This document shows positions 7,219 through 10,484 of a DNA stretch of 10,484 nt, piece after piece (positions within the stretch are counted from its first letter, which is position 1; the number at the start of each line of letters is the position of its first letter). Both the position numbers and the translations under genes were made by a program. The notes beneath the pieces are model-generated. The model was not told the origin of the DNA and ran no database searches. It saw only the letters and a program-made list of their open reading frames with translations. The stretch is from JBELMB01 sp042088665 (GTDB lineage: Bacteria; Pseudomonadota; Alphaproteobacteria; Rhodobacterales; Rhodobacteraceae), in the NCBI GenBank assembly GCA_042088665.1, contig JBELMB010000178.1, forward strand, positions 1 through 10,484. Reading direction: 5' to 3'.

Positions 7219-7881
7219 TCAGGGTGGCGGCGGCAGTGCGTGATCCGGGCGCAGGACAATGCTGCCCTCTGCCACCGGGGCTTGTGCGGTTTTCGCGGCG
7301 TTGATCATGCGTGCAGAGGCCTGCCCGGCGTTGGTCGCCAGCAACGTGCCGCATCGGGGCGGCAATGACCAGATCTGCCCTGCGTGCCAGCCGTGATGGT
7401 CCATGGATTGCATGATCCTAGCGGCACGGTCCGGGCCGCCGCACATCAGGGCCACGACCTCGGCGCCAGAGCCAGAGCCAGAGCCGGAGCCGGAGCCAGA
7501 GCCGGAGTGACACCCCACGCCGGTGACAAAAGCAGGTTCCGCCAGTCGGACCATTGGGTCAAGCGTCCTGCCTGCCAAGCCGCCGGACAACCAGCGCCAG
7601 GTCCCGAGGCCGCGGGGCGCTGCGTCCCGGCTGGCCCATAGGGTCATGTCGCCGATCATCCCGGCCCGTCCGGCCCGGATGTTCAGCGGCACCGGCGCGT
7701 CGGGGGCCAGCCCGGGCACATCCAGAACAGGGGTCACGTTGATCTGGACCAAAGCGCCGTCAAACCCCTGCCGTCCCAGCATCTGCGCAAGGCTCACCTG
7801 CAGCGGAAAGTAGCCGTCAATGACGTCCTCGAAGGCGCGCCCGCGCAGGGGCAGGATCGCGGAAGGCGGCTGGTGCGACAC
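7219..7881 (-). CDS. Unrecognised 220-residue protein with a Gly-Ser repeat
   Basis: I do not recognise a family. The gene starts with GTG only 3 nt after the GS-like gene stop, so it is translationally coupled to it and belongs to the same operon. No signal peptide or membrane helix is visible. Two parts are seen: an N-terminal region (1-125; FEDVIDGYFPLQVSLAQMLG, then QINVTPVLDVPGL and PLNIRAGRAGMIGDMTLW) and a C-terminal region (140-220; EVVALMCGGPDRAARIMQSM, then HHGWHAGQIWSLPP and TLLATNAGQASARMINAAKT). A seven-fold Ser-Gly repeat (126-139) joins them. The linker-like repeat suggests two separately folded domains. Codon-scale evidence for coding is good: no frame breaks and close packing. 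By position it could be an accessory subunit for the ligase or oxygenase, but that is inference only. Confidence 0.75.
   Translation of the reverse strand: MSHQPPSAILPLRGRAFEDVIDGYFPLQVSLAQMLGRQGFDGALVQINVTPVLDVPGLAPDAPVPLNIRAGRAGMIGDMTLWASRDAAPRGLGTWRWLSGGLAGRTLDPMVRLAEPAFVTGVGCHSGSGSGSGSGSGSGAEVVALMCGGPDRAARIMQSMDHHGWHAGQIWSLPPRCGTLLATNAGQASARMINAAKTAQAPVAEGSIVLRPDHALPPPP
7465..7506. repeat. Hexanucleotide repeat, seven units of GCC(A/G)GA, encoding (Ser-Gly)7
   Basis: Seven contiguous 6-bp units read GCCAGA x3, GCCGGA x2, GCCAGA, GCCGGA on the plus strand. On the minus strand they give alternating Ser-Gly codons (TCT/TCC GGC). The unit is a multiple of three, so copy-number change would not shift the frame. 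It is a likely slippage-prone, length-variable site. Confidence 0.95.
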
Positions 7882-7884
7882 GGA

Positions 7885-9339
7885 TCAGAACAAACCGAAG
7901 TATTCCGCCTGCTCCCAGTCGGACACGGTGCCAAGATAGCGATCCCATTCCGCCTGTTTGAGCTGCACGAGATATCGCACAACGTCTTCGCCGAGCCGGT
8001 CACGGAACAGCGCGCTCTCCCCGAAGGCCGAGATCGCAGCGCCAAGGTTCTGCGGCAGACGCGTCGCGCCTTCGGCGTAGGGCGTTTCTGTTGCGGGCGG
8101 GGCGTCCAACTGGCGCTGCAGACCGTCGAGACCGGACAGGATCTGCGCGGCAAGGGTGAAATACGGGTTGGCCGAGGTGTCGGGCACACGGTTTTCAACG
8201 CGCGCGGCGGGATCGCCGGGCGTCATCAGCGCCCGCACCATGGCACCGCGATTGTCCCGCCCCCAGAGCACCCGGTCTGGCGCCAATTGGTAAGGCGCAA
8301 ACCGTTTGTAGCTGTTCACTGTGGGGTTGGTCAGCAGGCAGGCGGCCTCTGCATGGGCCAGCAATCCCGCGATCCAGTGACTGGCCTCGGACGTCAGCCC
8401 GCCGTCATCCTGCGGCACAAAGACGTTGCGCCCCGCCTTGTCCCAAAGCGACTGATGCAGGTGCCAGCCGTTCGCGGCGGCATTGGGCAGATGCGGCTTG
8501 GCCATAAAGCTCGCATGGAGGCCCGCGGCGTGGCATGTCTCCTTGACCATGGTTCGGAACAACACGTAACGCCGGGCCTGTGTCAGGGCATCCGCAGCGT
8601 CAAAGGTGAACTCGAACTGGCTCGGGCCCATCTCGATCTCGACCGTGCGGGGCGCGAGGCCAAGATCCTCGGCCATGCGACGCAGCTTGTCCAGCAGCGC
8701 CTCCGCCGCACCGTAGCGTGTCTCTGTCAGGTATTGGTAGCCGGGCGTGAGATTGCGCGTCGCGACTGGCGCCGGGGGCATCGTGGCCTCGCCGTGGGAC
8801 AGCGCATCGTCGGTGCGCTCAAAGACCTGAAACTCCACTTCGAGACCAAAGAGCACGCTGTAACCATGTTCGGCCAGAGCCTGCGCGGCGCCGCGCAGCA
8901 CCGTCTCGGAGGCAAAAGGCACCTCTGCTCCGCTGGTGTGCCGAACCTCCGCCAGCAGCAGCGCCGCATGAGGCGCGCCGGGCAATGTGAGAAAGCTCTG
9001 CGGATCGGGCACCAACAGCACGTCGCCAGCCCCGCCCAGCGGCAGTCCGCTGACCGCGACGCTGCTGTCCCAGACCGGAAAGACCGTCCGATGCGACGTG
9101 TCTTTCAAGAGCAGCGTCGAGGGCACGCCGACGCCCGCCGCAAAGGCCCCGGCCAGCGCGCGGGTGGTAAGCGTCTTGCCCCGCAGCACCCCGTGCTGAT
9201 CGGCGAAAAGCACGCGGATCGTCTCGATCCCATCGGCTTCGGCGCGGGCCACGATGGCGGTTGCCGCGGATTGCGCCTCTGGATCATAGAGGCCCCATTG
9301 CGCCAACCGCCCGGCACGGATCTTGTCAAGCGCGCTCAT
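7885..9339 (-). CDS. Glutamine synthetase-like ATP-dependent amine ligase (GlnA/PuuA superfamily)
   Basis: Probable gamma-glutamyl-amide ligase, which joins glutamate to ammonia or an amine using ATP. I take the ATG at 9337-9339 (484 residues). It lies 4 nt after the oxygenase stop and gives a normal GS N-terminus (RVLFADQHGVLRGKTL, 42-57). Catalytic motifs are present in order: E167/E169 (LEVEF), EIEMGPSQFEF (234-244), NGWHLHQS with H293/H295, NPTVNSYKRFAPYQLAPDRV (338-357), WGRDNRGAMVR, and RVENRVPDTSANPYF (380-394). I see no adenylylation-type Tyr loop, so this is unlikely to be the regulated housekeeping GlnA. The family includes PuuA (putrescine), IpuC (isopropylamine) and aniline-type ligases. 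Close coupling to an oxygenase gene favours a catabolic amine-activating role. The substrate is unknown and all active-site motifs look intact. Confidence 0.9.
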   Translation of the reverse strand: MSALDKIRAGRLAQWGLYDPEAQSAATAIVARAEADGIETIRVLFADQHGVLRGKTLTTRALAGAFAAGVGVPSTLLLKDTSHRTVFPVWDSSVAVSGLPLGGAGDVLLVPDPQSFLTLPGAPHAALLLAEVRHTSGAEVPFASETVLRGAAQALAEHGYSVLFGLEVEFQVFERTDDALSHGEATMPPAPVATRNLTPGYQYLTETRYGAAEALLDKLRRMAEDLGLAPRTVEIEMGPSQFEFTFDAADALTQARRYVLFRTMVKETCHAAGLHASFMAKPHLPNAAANGWHLHQSLWDKAGRNVFVPQDDGGLTSEASHWIAGLLAHAEAACLLTNPTVNSYKRFAPYQLAPDRVLWGRDNRGAMVRALMTPGDPAARVENRVPDTSANPYFTLAAQILSGLDGLQRQLDAPPATETPYAEGATRLPQNLGAAISAFGESALFRDRLGEDVVRYLVQLKQAEWDRYLGTVSDWEQAEYFGLF

Positions 9340-9343
9340 GCCA

Positions 9344-10483
9344 TCAGACCGAGGCGTCCCAGGGGCACTCGGCCCGGCGCGCCATATCGGCGGCGCGGCT
9401 GGCGGCCTCCCAGCTGCCGGTCTCGGCGATGGCGTCGTTGGACAGCGGTCCGACCATCCCGGCGGTTGTCGTGCTGTCCTGCATCGGCAGCTTGCCGGGC
9501 GCGCCATCGGCGAGGTCGCGGATGGCCTGCCGCAACATCCGCCGGTATCGGATGATCGCCACGTCGCTGCGGCCGAGATGTTCCTGCGTGCGGTCCTGGA
9601 TGCGGCCCATGCCCTCGACCGCCCATTGGTCGTGCACATTGATGTCGAGGCCCATGCCGGTATAGGTCAGGGTCGCCTGTTCCTCCGGGTCGAAGTGATA
9701 GTCGTTCTCGCGGTTCTTCAACGGGGCGTAGTCCGGCAGCCGGTGCTCTTTCAGGCGCTGCGCACGCATCAGGTCCTTGTCCACCGGCGCTTTGAAGCTG
9801 GTGAAGATCGTGTACCAATAGCAGGTCTCGTCATCGATCGGCACATGCCACTGGGTGATCGTCATCTCGCGCGACATGGGGATGCAGATCGCCTGGGGAA
9901 AAACCTGGTTGGTGACGCGCACATGGGTCAATTCGTTTTCCATGTGGCGCAACGCCGTGATCTTGAGGCCAAAGCCGGTCTCTTCGACGTCGATATCGGG
10001 CCGCGGGTAGCTGCGCAGGATCTGCGTCATGGGCATGTTTGTATGCGCGGCCTTGTCGCGGAACTGCTTGCCGTAGCCGTCCTCGGGATCCTCGTCTTTC
10101 AGAAAGCGGTGCAGGAAAGAGGCATGCGCCGGATCGATTCCGATCTCAAGCGCCTGCAACCAGTTGCATTCCCAAAGACCCTTGAAGGCAAAGACATGAC
10201 TGTCCGGGGCGCGAAAGCAGTCAAAACCGGGAAAGGCCGGGGGGGCGCCGGGGCCGAGGTAGGCAAAGACGACCTCTTTCTGCACGCTCACAGGATAGAC
10301 CGGCGCCTCTGGCAGGATCTCTATGCGGTCGCGCGGCGGGTGGTGCGCAGGCGGCGCCCCGGGCTCTGGCCGCCGGGTCGCGAGAACCAGCATGCCGGCC
10401 TCGTTGCGGATCAGCGCCAGCCGTTCGCCCATCAGGTTCACCGGCAGCGGCAGGCCCTCGTCGATCTCGGCGCGCAGTGCAGC
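9344..10483 (-). CDS. Rieske-type oxygenase alpha subunit, 5' end outside the window; Fe-S cluster motif absent
   Basis: Related to single-component-style ring-hydroxylating or demethylating oxygenases such as the phthalate 4,5-dioxygenase group. The frame is open through the right edge (AALRAEIDEGLPLPVNLMGE), so the true start lies beyond it; the GTG at 10441 is internal. The catalytic domain is clear: ECNWLQALEIGIDPAHASFLHR gives the D-x2-H-x4-H iron ligands. Family-typical sequence follows (QWHVPIDDETCYWYTIFTSF, then MGRIQDRTQEHLGRSDVAII) and the C-terminus is normal. The N-terminal Rieske domain should carry C-x-H and C-x2-H between GERLALIRNEAG and VYPVSVQKEVVFAYLGPG. Only about 26-30 residues lie there and they contain no cysteine, so some 30 residues including the [2Fe-2S] ligands appear deleted in frame. 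It cannot accept electrons in the normal way as read. It is the first gene seen of a tightly packed operon. Confidence 0.85.
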   Translation of the reverse strand, partial: AALRAEIDEGLPLPVNLMGERLALIRNEAGMLVLATRRPEPGAPPAHHPPRDRIEILPEAPVYPVSVQKEVVFAYLGPGAPPAFPGFDCFRAPDSHVFAFKGLWECNWLQALEIGIDPAHASFLHRFLKDEDPEDGYGKQFRDKAAHTNMPMTQILRSYPRPDIDVEETGFGLKITALRHMENELTHVRVTNQVFPQAICIPMSREMTITQWHVPIDDETCYWYTIFTSFKAPVDKDLMRAQRLKEHRLPDYAPLKNRENDYHFDPEEQATLTYTGMGLDINVHDQWAVEGMGRIQDRTQEHLGRSDVAIIRYRRMLRQAIRDLADGAPGKLPMQDSTTTAGMVGPLSNDAIAETGSWEAASRAADMARRAECPWDASV

Positions 10484-10484
10484 G

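Noticed and set aside
7873..9555. Long plus-strand open frame (560 codons) opposite the GS-like gene
   Set aside because: Antisense shadow over a gene with every GS motif in place; its own translation is Arg/Gly/His-rich and featureless.
9340..9639. N-terminal extension of the GS-like gene to 9639
   Set aside because: The extension lies wholly inside the oxygenase gene in another frame and reads as low-complexity Arg/Pro/Ser sequence; the GS family N-terminus begins at the ATG at 9339.

Overview
The window is GC-rich, densely coded and has short gaps between genes. It carries oligopeptide-type ABC import genes, an XRE-cupin regulator, a FadR-type GntR regulator and catabolic enzymes. This gene content and protein style suggest an alphaproteobacterium, most likely Rhodobacterales (Roseobacter-like). 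That assignment is inferred from protein style only; there is no rRNA or other marker gene here. I see no tRNA, CRISPR array, insertion sequence or phage gene.

Left part (1-3582, all minus strand): an XRE-type helix-turn-helix plus cupin regulator is followed by a Tat-exported peptide/nickel-type substrate-binding protein and then a DppB-like permease that runs off the left edge. This reads as a regulator-controlled ABC uptake operon. The end of the binding protein is unusual: it finishes in a repetitive tail encoded by short tandem repeats and a strong inverted repeat.

Middle (3562-5252): an AT-rich stretch separates the regulator from a plus-strand CocE/NonD-type hydrolase gene. That gene is broken in two ways. 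About 200 residues of the catalytic domain are missing in frame, and an in-frame amber codon interrupts the C-terminal domain. The reading frame otherwise stays open to 5252.

Right part (5345-10484, all minus strand): the order of transcription is a Rieske-type oxygenase alpha subunit (5' end outside the window), a glutamine-synthetase-like ligase, an unrecognised 220-residue protein with a Gly-Ser repeat, a FadR-type GntR regulator, and an isocitrate/isopropylmalate-type dehydrogenase. The first three genes are separated by 3-4 nt. The regulator follows after 83 nt, and that gap holds a perfect GATAATG...CATTATC inverted repeat, a likely operator. The oxygenase keeps its mononuclear-iron histidines but has no Rieske [2Fe-2S] ligands in the readable part.

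Taken together this looks like an uptake-and-catabolism locus. A substrate is imported by the ABC system, possibly deacylated by the hydrolase, activated as an amine by the GS-like ligase, oxidised by the oxygenase, and finished by the dehydrogenase under two regulators. The order of steps is inference. Two of the enzymes look catalytically dead, so the pathway may be decaying in this strain, or the sequence may contain errors.
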